DNA of 64,000 nt from Bacteroides sp. (GTDB taxonomy: Bacteria; Bacteroidota; Bacteroidia; Bacteroidales; Bacteroidaceae). A program made the position numbers and the translations under genes. This document shows positions 46,237 through 55,953 of this stretch, piece by piece; the first letter of the stretch is position 1; each line of letters begins with the position of its first letter. The notes beneath the pieces are model-generated. The model made no database searches. It saw only the letters and a list, made by a program, of their open reading frames with translations, and was not told the DNA's origin. Where the stretch lies: contig NZ_JAQVBV010000010.1 in assembly GCF_028690125.1 (NCBI RefSeq), positions 62,001 through 126,000 of the forward strand, given 5' to 3'.

Positions 46237-47871
46237 TTACTGTTGTACAATATCAGTAAATTTCACAGACTGGAATGTCATATGTGCCACACTACTTTCA
46301 TACAAAATTCCAATTGTTTCTTTATCAACCATAGTCAGACAAGTATATCCCCACCCTTCTGCTTCATCCAGTAATAACTGATGTTCAGGCAGCCAAGTAA
46401 GTCCTCCATCCAAACTTGCTTTGATGGTAATATGATTTCGTCCTTTTGTAGTATTGGGGTTAGAAAAGAAAAGAATATCTTTATTTAAGGCATTATCTTC
46501 AGCACTGACATGAATAATACTTGCCATACATACCGATTCCTGCAATGCTTTACGTGATGAAGGATGTTCCGTCCATGTTTTACCTAAATCTTTCGTTATA
46601 GAGACAGCTCTACTCCCTCCACGATTATCTCGCATATTCAGCATCAGTACTCCCGACTCCACTTCAACGACTTGCGCCTCAGTGGTATTCGTCCGTGCAA
46701 GGTTGTGCATTTTCCATGTTTTTCCCCTGTCTTTACTATACATAATACCAGCATTAGGTACACGTGTAGAATCGATAAACTGAGTGGGAAATACTAAAGT
46801 CCCGTCATTCATTGTAATACCCCGTCCCGGTCCCTGAAGCAAGAAATACCAGGACGGATCTTTCACCTGCTCTGTTATGTTCATTGGCTTCGACCAGGTT
46901 TTACCGTCATCCGTACTTTTTGCCATCACTAATTGTGCTGTATGATTCAAATCCATACCCGGATGTGAGCTCCACCATGCACGTTGATTTCCCATTCCAT
47001 GTGTCCATGCAGCAACTATCCATACTGTATTTGTCTTAGTATCTACCAAAATAGAGGGGTCTCCTACCCCATTCTGTGCAGCCGGTAGTCCGCCATATTC
47101 ACCAAAAGAGAGAGGTAGACGCATTTTTTTCCAGGTTTTTCCGCCATCCGCACTACGACTCAGACCTATATTTACATATTCCTGCAAATCGACACTACTA
47201 TTATATCGGACATCATATACACCTAATAATGTTCCTTTATTCGTAGTAACTAACCCTGGAATACGGAAAGATGCAGAACTGTCATTACCGGCATGGCGTA
47301 CTCCGACACCCATACGATGAACAATATCTTTTGATGAAACTGATTGACAGATAGCAGCCTTCCCATCTACCTTTACCGACTGTAATGAAGAACTTATTTT
47401 TGTATGTAAAGAAGTACCAGATTTCATCTGCAAACTAATCCAAAAGAAATTTACACCGGGAAACAACTGATAATTACTCTTTAATACAACCTTACCAGAA
47501 GGTTTCAGTACCTCTGCACATTTTATTGAATAAGAGGGATTAGCTGCTAAAGTTTCTCCCGGGCGATGACTGGAAATATATTCAACAGGAGCAAATCTTT
47601 TTTTTCCTTTATCTTGCAAAGCTTCCGTTCCTCCATAATAAAGTTTGACCGCTTGAATATCTGAGACATTTGTGCTTTTACTAAAATCCAGAAGTACTTC
47701 ATTTAACACCTTACTTTCTTTGGCATCTAAACGAAGATAAAATAACACATTATCTTGGCGTTCAATCAAAATAGGAATCTGTGTTTCACGTATATGCACT
47801 GTATCCGAAGCCTTTAGAGAAAAGGAAAATCCTAATAAAATCAGGAAAAGTAAACAACGACTTGTTTTCAT
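46237..47871 (-). CDS. nanH: Sialidase (GH33, exo-alpha-neuraminidase)
   Basis: An exported 544-aa retaining sialidase (signal peptide 1-21). An N-terminal beta domain (about 25-180) precedes a six-bladed propeller. R203 of the FRIP motif is one of the carboxylate-binding arginines. Five Asp boxes are visible: SADGGKTW, STDDGKTW, SKDRGKTW, TKDLGKTW and SLDGGLTW. The nucleophilic Tyr is probably in GWGYTCL. Length and order resemble the characterised B. thetaiotaomicron sialidase. It leads the six-enzyme cluster and diverges from the transporter relic. It releases terminal sialic acids from host glycans outside the inner membrane. Confidence 0.95.
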   Translation of the reverse strand: MKTSRCLLFLILLGFSFSLKASDTVHIRETQIPILIERQDNVLFYLRLDAKESKVLNEVLLDFSKSTNVSDIQAVKLYYGGTEALQDKGKKRFAPVEYISSHRPGETLAANPSYSIKCAEVLKPSGKVVLKSNYQLFPGVNFFWISLQMKSGTSLHTKISSSLQSVKVDGKAAICQSVSSKDIVHRMGVGVRHAGNDSSASFRIPGLVTTNKGTLLGVYDVRYNSSVDLQEYVNIGLSRSADGGKTWKKMRLPLSFGEYGGLPAAQNGVGDPSILVDTKTNTVWIVAAWTHGMGNQRAWWSSHPGMDLNHTAQLVMAKSTDDGKTWSKPMNITEQVKDPSWYFLLQGPGRGITMNDGTLVFPTQFIDSTRVPNAGIMYSKDRGKTWKMHNLARTNTTEAQVVEVESGVLMLNMRDNRGGSRAVSITKDLGKTWTEHPSSRKALQESVCMASIIHVSAEDNALNKDILFFSNPNTTKGRNHITIKASLDGGLTWLPEHQLLLDEAEGWGYTCLTMVDKETIGILYESSVAHMTFQSVKFTDIVQQ

Positions 47872-47911
47872 AAATTGGGGGTATTAGTTAGTTTTTAACG
47901 GTGTAAAGATA
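47872..47911 (-). promoter_or_regulatory. Promoter and leader of the sialidase gene
   Basis: The minus strand shows TATCTTTA at 47904-47911, CCGTTAAA, and CTAATACCCCC before the ATG, matching blocks upstream of the beta-mannosidase gene. The -33 region runs into the transporter relic. Confidence 0.45.
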
Positions 47912-47937
47912 TAACTTTCCGACTAATTTTCAGACAA

Positions 47938-48474
47938 GAAGCATCAACTCTTTCTTTATTTTACCAAGTTCTCGTAGGACTAGTCAATACGCTCACCACC
48001 ATCCTTGCCCTTACCATCATCGACAAAGTGGGTCGTAAAACCTTGGTATACTACGGAGTCTCCGGGATGGTCATCTCCCTGCTTCTTATCGGGTCCTACT
48101 TCCTTTACGGTGAAACTCTGGGCATCTCCAGCCTCTTCCTGCTAACCTTCTTTCTATTCTATGTATTCTGCTGCGCCGTCTCCATCTGCGCCGTAATATT
48201 CGTACTCCTCTCAGAGATGTACCCCACCAAAGTACGCGGACTCGCCATGTCCATAGCCGGCTTCGCCCTATGGATCGGAACGTACCTGATCGGACAGCTA
48301 ACCCCCTGGATGCTCCAAAACCTGACCCCCGCCGGAACATTCCTCCTGTTCGCCCTCATGTGCGTGCCTTATATGCTCATCGTCTGGAGACTCGTGCCGG
48401 AAACCACCGGCAAGTCCCTGGAAGAAATAGAAAGATACTGGACCCGTTCGGAACAGTCAGAGAAAAGACCTTAA
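47938..48474 (+). pseudogene. Truncated MFS sugar transporter (sugar porter/XylE type), C-terminal remnant
   Basis: The frame from about 47938 reads EASTLSLFYQVLVGLVNTL, then IIDKVGRKTLVYYGVSG. It contains the sugar-porter signature VLLSEMYPTKVRGLAMSI and ends VPETTGKSLEEIE, typical of the XylE/sugar porter family. Only the last about 180 of roughly 460-490 residues remain. There is no credible start: the frame upstream hits a stop at 47896 inside the sialidase promoter region. The GTG at 48028 falls within a conserved loop. Base composition is more GC-rich than its surroundings. It may be the relic of a transporter for ManNAc or sialic acid, which is inference from the adjacent epimerase. 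Confidence 0.8.
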
Positions 48475-48593
48475 TAACAATAAACTAACAACTGAGAAGT
48501 ATAGAAAAGTCACAGGTCATTTTGGTATAGCCATTCAAAAAACATTTCCTTACCTGCCGTACCCCTATACCTATCTATAATAAAAACAACACT

Positions 48594-49802
48594 ATGGATT
48601 TTAAGAAATTAGCAAATCAATACCAGGATGAACTGCTGGATAACATCCTTCCATTCTGGCTCAAAAACTCTCAAGATCATCAGTTCGGCGGCTATTTCAC
48701 CTGTCTGGACCGTGAAGGGAATGTCTTCGATACAGACAAATTCATCTGGCTCCAAGGCCGCCAAGTCTGGATGTACTCCATGCTCTACAACAAAGTAGAA
48801 AAACGTCAGGAATGGCTCGACTGCGCCATCCAAGGCGGTGAATTTCTAAAGAAATACGGACATGATGGGAATTACAACTGGTACTTCTCCCTCGACCGTT
48901 CGGGTAGCCCCCTGGTAGAACCCTACAACATCTTCTCGTATACCTTCGCCACCATGGCCTTCGGGCAACTGAGTCTGGCAACGGGAAATCAGGAATATGC
49001 TGATATCGCAAAGAAGACATTCGAGATTATTCTCTCCAAGGTGGATAATCCGAAAGGAAAATGGAACAAACTCCATCCGGGAACCCGCAACCTGAAAAAC
49101 TTCGCTTTACCGATGATTCTCTGTAATCTGGCTCTGGAGATTGAACATTTGCTGGATGAAGACTATCTTCAACAAACCATGGAAACCTGCATCCACGAAG
49201 TAATGGACATATTCTACCGTCCCGAACTGGGAGGCATCATAGTAGAGAATGTAAATGCGGACGGCAGCCTTGCAGATTGTTTCGAAGGTCGTCAGCTCAC
49301 CCCCGGCCATGCCATAGAAGCCATGTGGTTCATCATGGACCTTGGCAAACGTTTGAATCGTCCTGAGCTGATTGAAAAGGCGAAAAATGTCACTCTTACC
49401 ATGCTCAATTACGGCTGGGATAAAGAATACGGAGGCATCTACTACTTCATGGACCGCAAAGGCTGTCCCCCCCAACAATTGGAATGGGACCAGAAACTCT
49501 GGTGGGTACATATAGAAACACTAATCTCCCTATTGAAAGGATATCAACTGACCGGAGATAAACACTGCCTGGAATGGTTTGAGAAAGTACACGATTATAC
49601 ATGGAGCCATTTTAAAGATCCGGATTATCCCGAATGGTTCGGTTACCTGAATCGAAGAGGGGAAGTGTTGTTACCGCTCAAAGGGGGAAAGTGGAAGGGA
49701 TGTTTCCATGTGCCAAGGGGGTTGTACCAGTGCTGGAAGACACTGGAAAAATTGGAGAAAGAAGAAGTCATAGAAACCTGTATAAATCTTGAACAATGCT
49801 AA
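48594..49802 (+). CDS. N-acylglucosamine 2-epimerase (AGE/renin-binding-protein family)
   Basis: A 402-aa cytoplasmic (alpha/alpha)6-barrel enzyme that interconverts N-acetylmannosamine and N-acetylglucosamine. Family segments include PFWLKNSQDHQFGGYFTCLD, FIWLQGRQVWMYSMLYN, LTPGHAIEAMWFIMDLGKR (active-site His region), YGWDKEYGGIYYFMD and WWVHIETLISLLKGYQ. Cellobiose 2-epimerases share this fold, but the sequence and the adjacent sialidase favour AGE activity in sialic acid catabolism (NanE role). No N-acetylneuraminate lyase is in the window. The last codons overlap the next gene by 7 bases. Confidence 0.88.
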   Translation: MDFKKLANQYQDELLDNILPFWLKNSQDHQFGGYFTCLDREGNVFDTDKFIWLQGRQVWMYSMLYNKVEKRQEWLDCAIQGGEFLKKYGHDGNYNWYFSLDRSGSPLVEPYNIFSYTFATMAFGQLSLATGNQEYADIAKKTFEIILSKVDNPKGKWNKLHPGTRNLKNFALPMILCNLALEIEHLLDEDYLQQTMETCIHEVMDIFYRPELGGIIVENVNADGSLADCFEGRQLTPGHAIEAMWFIMDLGKRLNRPELIEKAKNVTLTMLNYGWDKEYGGIYYFMDRKGCPPQQLEWDQKLWWVHIETLISLLKGYQLTGDKHCLEWFEKVHDYTWSHFKDPDYPEWFGYLNRRGEVLLPLKGGKWKGCFHVPRGLYQCWKTLEKLEKEEVIETCINLEQC

Positions 49803-51043
49803 AGAAAAGATATCATATTGTTTTTCTGTTGGTATTTCTAACAATCTGTCCTTTCACAGAGATTATATGCCAAGAAAAGCCCAAATACCTCTGGTTTGAT
49901 GCAGAAGCCAACTTTGAACGTTTTGCTTCTAGAGATTCTATCTCTTACTATTTAGAGAAAGCCAAATCTGTTGGATTCAATCAAGTAGTAGTGGATGTAA
50001 AACCAATATACGGAGAAGTTTTATACAAAAGTAAAATTCTTACTCCACTTACCACTGTCAATGGTAAAGTCATTCACAGAGATTGGGATTACCTGCAATA
50101 TTTTGTAGATGAGGCTCATCGTCTTGGATTGAAAGTAACCGTTTCTACAGCTATGTTTCCATCGGGACATCCCGGAACAGGTGAAGGATTGGTCTATAAA
50201 GATAACCGTTGGGACGGAAAAACGTGTTTGGAGTATATGCCAAACGGACAAATGCTTGATATCAGAGATGACAAACAGAAAGTTGGTGCTTTTCTGAATC
50301 CTGTTCGTAAAGATGTACGTAAGTTTGCTTTGAGTATCGTTCGTGAAATAGTAAAAAAATACGATGTAGATGCTTATGCATTGGATTATTGTAGATATCC
50401 CTCTGATGACAGTGATTTTTCAAAAGAAACGCGTAACGCTTTCGAACGATATCTAGGCAAAAAGGTTAAGAACTTTCCCGAAGATGTATATACTTGGAAC
50501 GCGGATGGAACAAAAAATCCCGGTATCTACTATAAAGAATGGTGGGCGTTCCGTTCTCATGTAATATCCAGTTTTGTCAAAGATGTGCGTGATAACATTG
50601 ATACAATTAATGATAAGGTAGAGTTGGAGTATTGGGCCGCCTCCTGGATTCACGCGATTTATGGACAAGGACAAAATTGGGCAAGTCCTAAGTCTGACTT
50701 TTCACTCAATTATCCATGGGGATCAAAAGCTTATAATGAAACAGGCTTTGCACCATACCTGGATACGTTCTTATGTGGAACCTATTTAGAAAGAATTTAT
50801 GGAATGGATGATCCTGAATCCATAGAATATGGAATAGCTCGCGCACAAAAGCTAATTGGCGATGACTGTAGTGTATTTGGAACCATTTATGCCTTAAATC
50901 ATAAAACAAATATAGCTGACGCAGTCAGCATCTGTCTCGAAAAATCAGAAGGTTTAATGGTCTTTGATATCGTGCAAGTAATAGAAATGAACTTGTGGGA
51001 TGGAATAAAAGAAGGCATTAAACGTGCTGAAACACAACAATAA
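49796..51043 (+). CDS. GHL10-like glycosyl hydrolase-related protein
   Basis: A 415-aa exported protein with a signal peptide (about 1-25, ending IICQ). It has a single TIM-barrel-like domain resembling the glycosyl-hydrolase-like family GHL10 (DUF187). Recognisable segments are YLWFDAEANFERFASRDSI, GFNQVVVDVKPIYGEVLY, RDWDYLQYFVDEAHRLGLKV, ALDYCRYPSDDSDF and the end VFDIVQVIEMNLWDGIKEGIKRAE. A paralogue lies at 58075-59370. The gene starts inside the end of the epimerase gene and is 50 bases before susC. The enzymatic reaction is not established; hydrolysis of a glycan handled by the PUL is a reasonable guess. Confidence 0.75.
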   Translation: MLKKRYHIVFLLVFLTICPFTEIICQEKPKYLWFDAEANFERFASRDSISYYLEKAKSVGFNQVVVDVKPIYGEVLYKSKILTPLTTVNGKVIHRDWDYLQYFVDEAHRLGLKVTVSTAMFPSGHPGTGEGLVYKDNRWDGKTCLEYMPNGQMLDIRDDKQKVGAFLNPVRKDVRKFALSIVREIVKKYDVDAYALDYCRYPSDDSDFSKETRNAFERYLGKKVKNFPEDVYTWNADGTKNPGIYYKEWWAFRSHVISSFVKDVRDNIDTINDKVELEYWAASWIHAIYGQGQNWASPKSDFSLNYPWGSKAYNETGFAPYLDTFLCGTYLERIYGMDDPESIEYGIARAQKLIGDDCSVFGTIYALNHKTNIADAVSICLEKSEGLMVFDIVQVIEMNLWDGIKEGIKRAETQQ

Positions 51044-51093
51044 GAAAGACAAATAAAATAATCATTTTTGTTTTATTAATACTTATATTTAAT

Positions 51094-54000
51094 ATGAAAA
51101 AACAAATCACATGGAGTATAAGGCTTATAGCCTTATTGATCTGTTCATTTTCAGCTCTAGGCATTCAGGCACAGAAAGCCACAAATGTGAAAGGAACAGT
51201 GTATGACTCTAACAAAGAACCGTTAATTGGTGCTAATGTTAGTCTAAAAGGAAACTCGTCCAATGGTACTATTACCGATATTGACGGACAATTTAATTTG
51301 AATGTGCCAAACTTGAATTCAACGCTAGTAATCTCCTTTATTGGATACCAGACACAAGAGGTTGCATTAGAGGGACGTTCGGAAATCAAAATTGTTTTGA
51401 TTGATGATTCAAAGTCATTGGAAGAAGTAGTGGTCGTTGGATATGGTACTCAAAAACGAGGTCATCTGACCGGATCTGTTTCAACAGTAAGTTCAAAAGA
51501 ACTATTGAGAGCACCCATGCAAAATGTATCAAACTTGCTTACAGGAAAAGTTTCCGGATTAACCAGTATCCAATCTTCTGGTAAACCGGGTGCAGATGGA
51601 ACAGCTCTTTATGTACGCGGTATGAATGCGTTTAGTGATAATGCCCCGATGGTCATTGTAGATGGAGTAGCTCGTCCCATAGACTATGTGAATCCGAATG
51701 ATATTGAAAGCATTTCAGTTTTGAAAGATGCTGCGGCTACTATCTACGGTGTTCAGGGAGCCAATGGAGTTATCTTGATCACTACAAAATCCGGTGGTGA
51801 TGGACCGGCTAAAATTGCGTATGATGCTTCCTTCACTATGACTCAAAACACAGCGATGCCTAAATTTCTGAATGCGAGAGATTATATGTACTGGCATAAC
51901 AAAGCTCGTGAAATGGATGGTCTGACACCACTCTGGACAGCAGATATTCAAAACAAAGTGTTAAGTAATGATCCTAACAGCATTTGGGGAGAAACAGACT
52001 GGTTGGACAAAGTTTTTCAAACAGGTATGATGCAACAACATAATATTTCAGCATCAGGTGGTACTGAAAAAACGAAGTATTTTGCCAGCCTCGGTTATAT
52101 GGATCAGGAAGGCACTTTGAAAAACACAAGTTTTACTCGTTACAATGTACGTGCAAATTTAGATATTCAGGTAGCTAAAAACCTTAAATTCACAACAAAT
52201 ATATCCGGATATCGTCTGGATAGAGACTGGCCTGGTACAGCTATTGGTAATCAAGCGGAGTTCGATCCTGTAAGACAGGCGATTAACTCTGTGCCGGTTA
52301 TTAAATCAGAATATAATGGATTGCCTACAGCATGGATGGGAAGCACCTATTATGTAAATGGTTATGCAGCTTTGACGGAATCTGGATACAAACGCCAAAC
52401 GCGTTGGGTATTGGATTCTAATTACAAATTGGAATATGACTTTTCTGGTTTGACCGATGTATTAAAAGGATTAAAAGCATCCGTATTTGCTGCCTATAAT
52501 TATAGTAATTCTACAGATTCTGGTTATGACCGTTATTATCAGTTGTATTATGTCAATAAAACATTTGATGAAGGAGTAGCTGGTGCCAGTGGATTTTCGA
52601 AGGGGGGAGGATATACAAAATCTGCCTCTTGGGGAGATACTTGGTTATTCCGTCCACAAATAGATTATTCCCGCGATTTCGCTTTACATCATGTAAGTGC
52701 CTTGTTCTTTTATGAAGCACAGAAGAATTCAACCAATACCATGACTGGAACAAAGTTAGGATACTATAGTGATGATCCGGTTGATTTGACTTTGGGTACA
52801 ACATTCCCTGAAACTCCCGTAACTGGATCTCATACGTATACAGGACAGGCTTCATGGGCAGGTCGTCTGAATTATGCGTATAATCAAAAATATTTGGCTG
52901 AATTTGCTTTCCGTTATGACGGGTCATACGTATTTGCTCCGGAAAACCGTTGGGGATTTTTTCCTTCTGTCGCCGTCGGTTGGATAATGTCAGAGGAGAA
53001 TTTCTTTAAGAAAGCTCTTCCATTTGTAGATTACTTAAAGCTCCGTGCAAGTTATGGTGAGTCTGGTAATGATAATGTAACCCCTTATTTGTATAACTCT
53101 ACATTTGCGGTCGCTAATAATAGCATGGTTTTAGGAAATACTGCTATGGCTCAGTTCTATTCTAAGAATGCATATATCTACCGTAACTTAACATGGTCCA
53201 CTACTCATAGTTATAATCTAGGTTTAGAGTTCAATGTTTTAAATCAGAAATTAGCTGTCGAATTTGATGTATTCTATCAATTGACAGAGGATATTTTGGA
53301 AAGTAAGAGTGGTAGCTATCCAACCTCATTGGGAGGTTATTATCCAAGTTATCAAAATTCCGGAAAGGTTGATAACAGAGGCTTCGAGCTTACATTAAGA
53401 CACAATAACCGTATCAACAAAGATTGGAATTATAAATTGATGGGTAATGTTTCTTTTGCTCGCAATCGTGTACTGGAAAAAGCTGTAACAGACAATTATC
53501 CCAATTATCGTGGAGTTTTGGGACAATCAATGAACGCACGTTATGGTTATCAGGCACTGGGATTTTTCCAGAGTAAAGAAGAACTGGAAAACTATCCGGC
53601 CGCTCCTTCAGGAACCACTAATCTGGGTGATTTGAAATACCGTGATGTAAACGGTGATGGTATTATTAATCAGCAATATGACTATGTGAAGATTGGTTAT
53701 GGTGGTGTACCGGAAATCAACTTTGCGTTGAATATGGAAATTAACTATAAAAATTTCTATGTAAATATGTTATGGCAAGGAGTGACACATAGCGACTATG
53801 AGTTATCGGGAGTATATGATACAGGAGTAACAGCTGCCACATCTTATACAAGTCCGTTTGGCACAAGTGGTAACTCACCTTACTATCTCATTGAAGGTGC
53901 ATGGACACCGGAAAATACAAATGCCAAATATCCCCGCTTATCAACCATTCCTAATGGAAACAATGCATGGCGTTCGTCCTGGTGGGTAGTCAATGGTGAA

Positions 54001-54213
54001 TATCTGCGATTGAAAAATATGAATATTGGATATTACTTGCCTGAATATTTATTGAAAAAGACTCCATTTACTCGTGTAAACATCTATTTGGCAGGTACCA
54101 ACTTGCTCACATTGAGTCACTTCAAATATGTCGATCCTGAAAGCCCTTCGGTAAGTAATGGATACTACCCACAACAGAGGACTTTTAGTTTAGGTCTTAA
54201 CGTAACATTCTAA
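51094..54213 (+). CDS. SusC-like TonB-dependent outer-membrane transporter
   Basis: A 1039-aa outer-membrane beta-barrel importer. After a signal peptide (1-26) there is a carboxypeptidase-D-regulatory-like Ig domain (VKGTVYDSNKEPLIGANVSLKG). The TonB-box and plug region follow (EEVVVVGYGTQKRGHLTGSV; MQNVSNLLTGKVSGL; ADGTALYVRGMNAFSD; DGVARPIDYVNPNDIESISVLKDAAATIYG). The rest is barrel, ending SLGLNVTF. It imports an oligosaccharide with the adjacent SusD protein. No anti-sigma/ECF pair was found in the window. Confidence in the class is very high; the glycan is unknown. Confidence 0.96.
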   Translation: MKKQITWSIRLIALLICSFSALGIQAQKATNVKGTVYDSNKEPLIGANVSLKGNSSNGTITDIDGQFNLNVPNLNSTLVISFIGYQTQEVALEGRSEIKIVLIDDSKSLEEVVVVGYGTQKRGHLTGSVSTVSSKELLRAPMQNVSNLLTGKVSGLTSIQSSGKPGADGTALYVRGMNAFSDNAPMVIVDGVARPIDYVNPNDIESISVLKDAAATIYGVQGANGVILITTKSGGDGPAKIAYDASFTMTQNTAMPKFLNARDYMYWHNKAREMDGLTPLWTADIQNKVLSNDPNSIWGETDWLDKVFQTGMMQQHNISASGGTEKTKYFASLGYMDQEGTLKNTSFTRYNVRANLDIQVAKNLKFTTNISGYRLDRDWPGTAIGNQAEFDPVRQAINSVPVIKSEYNGLPTAWMGSTYYVNGYAALTESGYKRQTRWVLDSNYKLEYDFSGLTDVLKGLKASVFAAYNYSNSTDSGYDRYYQLYYVNKTFDEGVAGASGFSKGGGYTKSASWGDTWLFRPQIDYSRDFALHHVSALFFYEAQKNSTNTMTGTKLGYYSDDPVDLTLGTTFPETPVTGSHTYTGQASWAGRLNYAYNQKYLAEFAFRYDGSYVFAPENRWGFFPSVAVGWIMSEENFFKKALPFVDYLKLRASYGESGNDNVTPYLYNSTFAVANNSMVLGNTAMAQFYSKNAYIYRNLTWSTTHSYNLGLEFNVLNQKLAVEFDVFYQLTEDILESKSGSYPTSLGGYYPSYQNSGKVDNRGFELTLRHNNRINKDWNYKLMGNVSFARNRVLEKAVTDNYPNYRGVLGQSMNARYGYQALGFFQSKEELENYPAAPSGTTNLGDLKYRDVNGDGIINQQYDYVKIGYGGVPEINFALNMEINYKNFYVNMLWQGVTHSDYELSGVYDTGVTAATSYTSPFGTSGNSPYYLIEGAWTPENTNAKYPRLSTIPNGNNAWRSSWWVVNGEYLRLKNMNIGYYLPEYLLKKTPFTRVNIYLAGTNLLTLSHFKYVDPESPSVSNGYYPQQRTFSLGLNVTF

Positions 54214-54231
54214 TGTAAGGAGGAGATAAAA

Positions 54232-55926
54232 ATGAAAAAAAGAATATTTAAGACTTTAATGGGCGCTGTAGCTCTAAGTTTTGGAATAACTTCGTGTGAC
54301 GTATTAGATTTGAATGATACGACAGTACTATCCGATCTGGCTGTTTGGAATACAGAAAGTGCCGCAGAGATGTATATTACTGCTGCATATAAGACGTTTA
54401 CTGATGTATCACAAGTAGCCAATAGCCGTTCGGTATTTTATGATAGTTATTCTGATTTGATGAAATCAACCGCATGGGATGTGTATAATCATCATTATAA
54501 CAAAGCTTTATTACAAGGAAGTTCTTTCTCTACAGGTAGTGCAGGTGCATTTGAGTGTTGGAGTGATGCATACGATCGCATTCGTCGCGCCAATGTATTG
54601 TTGGATGAAATCACACGATATGGTGCACCCAAATATGGAGAAGACTGGTGTGACATTCGCCGTGCCGAAGTACGTCTTTGCCGTGCCTTCTCATATTATC
54701 GTCTGATTCGTGTATACGGTGGTATAGTGCTTCGTACCGAAACCTCTGGTACCAATGGTGTAGATGATGGTTCTTATGAAGCCGATATTCATCGCAAACG
54801 TTTGACTGAAGCTGAAAGTTGGGATTTTGTCATTCAAGAATTGAAGTGGGCAGGTGAAAAACTACCTGATGTATGGCCGGGAACCTGGGAAGGACGAGCT
54901 ACAAAGAAAACAGCTTATGGCCTACTTTCGAGAATGGCACTTTTTGCCGGACAATGGCAAGAGGCAATTGACGCTGCAGAAGAAGTGAGAAAATTAGGTG
55001 GAGATTTGGCTGATGATTACGCTAAAGTATTTCAGGTAGATGGTGGTCAAGACAATTCGAAAGAGATTTTATTTGCTTTGTATTATTTGAAGGGAAGTGT
55101 TACTCATAATTATGATCGTTACAACCGTCCCTTCGGTGATAATGAAGTGTACAATACTCAAGTGTACGCCGAGCATGTGCCAACGGCCGAACTTGCAGAC
55201 CTTTATGAATTTAAAGATGGAACAACGTTTAATTGGAACACTTATGCGGAGAAATATTCAGATCCTTATGCAGACCGTGAACCCCGTTTTCAGGCAACTA
55301 TTATGTATAACGGTTGCAAATGGGAAAGCAGAACTATCCAAACATATGTAGATGGAACTGATGGATTTGTGGCATTTACTCAAAGTGGTTCTACTAACGG
55401 ACATACTTGTACAGGTTATTATCTACGTAAATATCTGCAAGAAAATAACAGTACTTTCATTAATGATCATAGTTGGCAGTATGACGCCGTTCTTCGGTAT
55501 GCAGAAGTTTTATTAAATAAAGCGGAAGCTTATGCACAACTGGATTATAATAAATATAAGACTGAAGCCCTCGATGCATTAAATAAGGTAAGAAATCGTG
55601 TTGATTTACCAAGCAAAACAGCAACAGATGCTCCCGATAAAGATTCATTTATGACATTATTACGCAAAGAACGTTGTGTGGAGTTAGCAGGTGAAGGTTT
55701 CCGCTATTGGGATTTACGTCGTTGGAAACTAGCTGGAAATGTAATTAATGGAAAGAATGCCCATGGTGTGAAAATAAAAAAATCGACCGATAATACTTAT
55801 ACATATGAAAAAGTAGAGTGTGATGGAGGATCTTCTCGTATATTCCTTGAAAAATACTATTATTTCTCTTTGCCCACTGCGGAAACTGCAAATAATAAAC
55901 TCTGTGAAAATAATCCTTATTGGTAA
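54232..55926 (+). CDS. SusD/RagB-family surface glycan-binding lipoprotein
   Basis: A 564-aa lipoprotein (lipobox ITSC, Cys about 22) that caps the SusC transporter at the outer surface. Family segments include LNDTTVLSDLAVWNTESAAEMYITAAYKTF, WSDAYDRIRRANVLLDEI, AEVRLCRAFSYYRLIRVYGG, TKKTAYGLLSRMALFAGQW, LRYAEVLLNKAEAYAQ and MTLLRKERCVELAGEGFRYWDLRRWKLA. It ends with NPYW, as do many SusD proteins. It follows susC by 18 bases, as is usual. Confidence 0.95.
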   Translation: MKKRIFKTLMGAVALSFGITSCDVLDLNDTTVLSDLAVWNTESAAEMYITAAYKTFTDVSQVANSRSVFYDSYSDLMKSTAWDVYNHHYNKALLQGSSFSTGSAGAFECWSDAYDRIRRANVLLDEITRYGAPKYGEDWCDIRRAEVRLCRAFSYYRLIRVYGGIVLRTETSGTNGVDDGSYEADIHRKRLTEAESWDFVIQELKWAGEKLPDVWPGTWEGRATKKTAYGLLSRMALFAGQWQEAIDAAEEVRKLGGDLADDYAKVFQVDGGQDNSKEILFALYYLKGSVTHNYDRYNRPFGDNEVYNTQVYAEHVPTAELADLYEFKDGTTFNWNTYAEKYSDPYADREPRFQATIMYNGCKWESRTIQTYVDGTDGFVAFTQSGSTNGHTCTGYYLRKYLQENNSTFINDHSWQYDAVLRYAEVLLNKAEAYAQLDYNKYKTEALDALNKVRNRVDLPSKTATDAPDKDSFMTLLRKERCVELAGEGFRYWDLRRWKLAGNVINGKNAHGVKIKKSTDNTYTYEKVECDGGSSRIFLEKYYYFSLPTAETANNKLCENNPYW

Positions 55927-55953
55927 TTAATAAAAGACTAAAAGATATTCGAT

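Noticed and set aside
47896..48028. GTG at 48028 as the start of a short intact transporter gene
   Set aside because: The homologous frame continues upstream of 48028 for about 30 codons and GTG lies in the conserved DKVGRK loop, so this is a truncated remnant.
48086..48359. Minus-strand ORFs opposite the transporter relic
   Set aside because: Arg-rich composition and position antisense to a clear MFS reading frame mark them as shadows of a GC-rich coding stretch.
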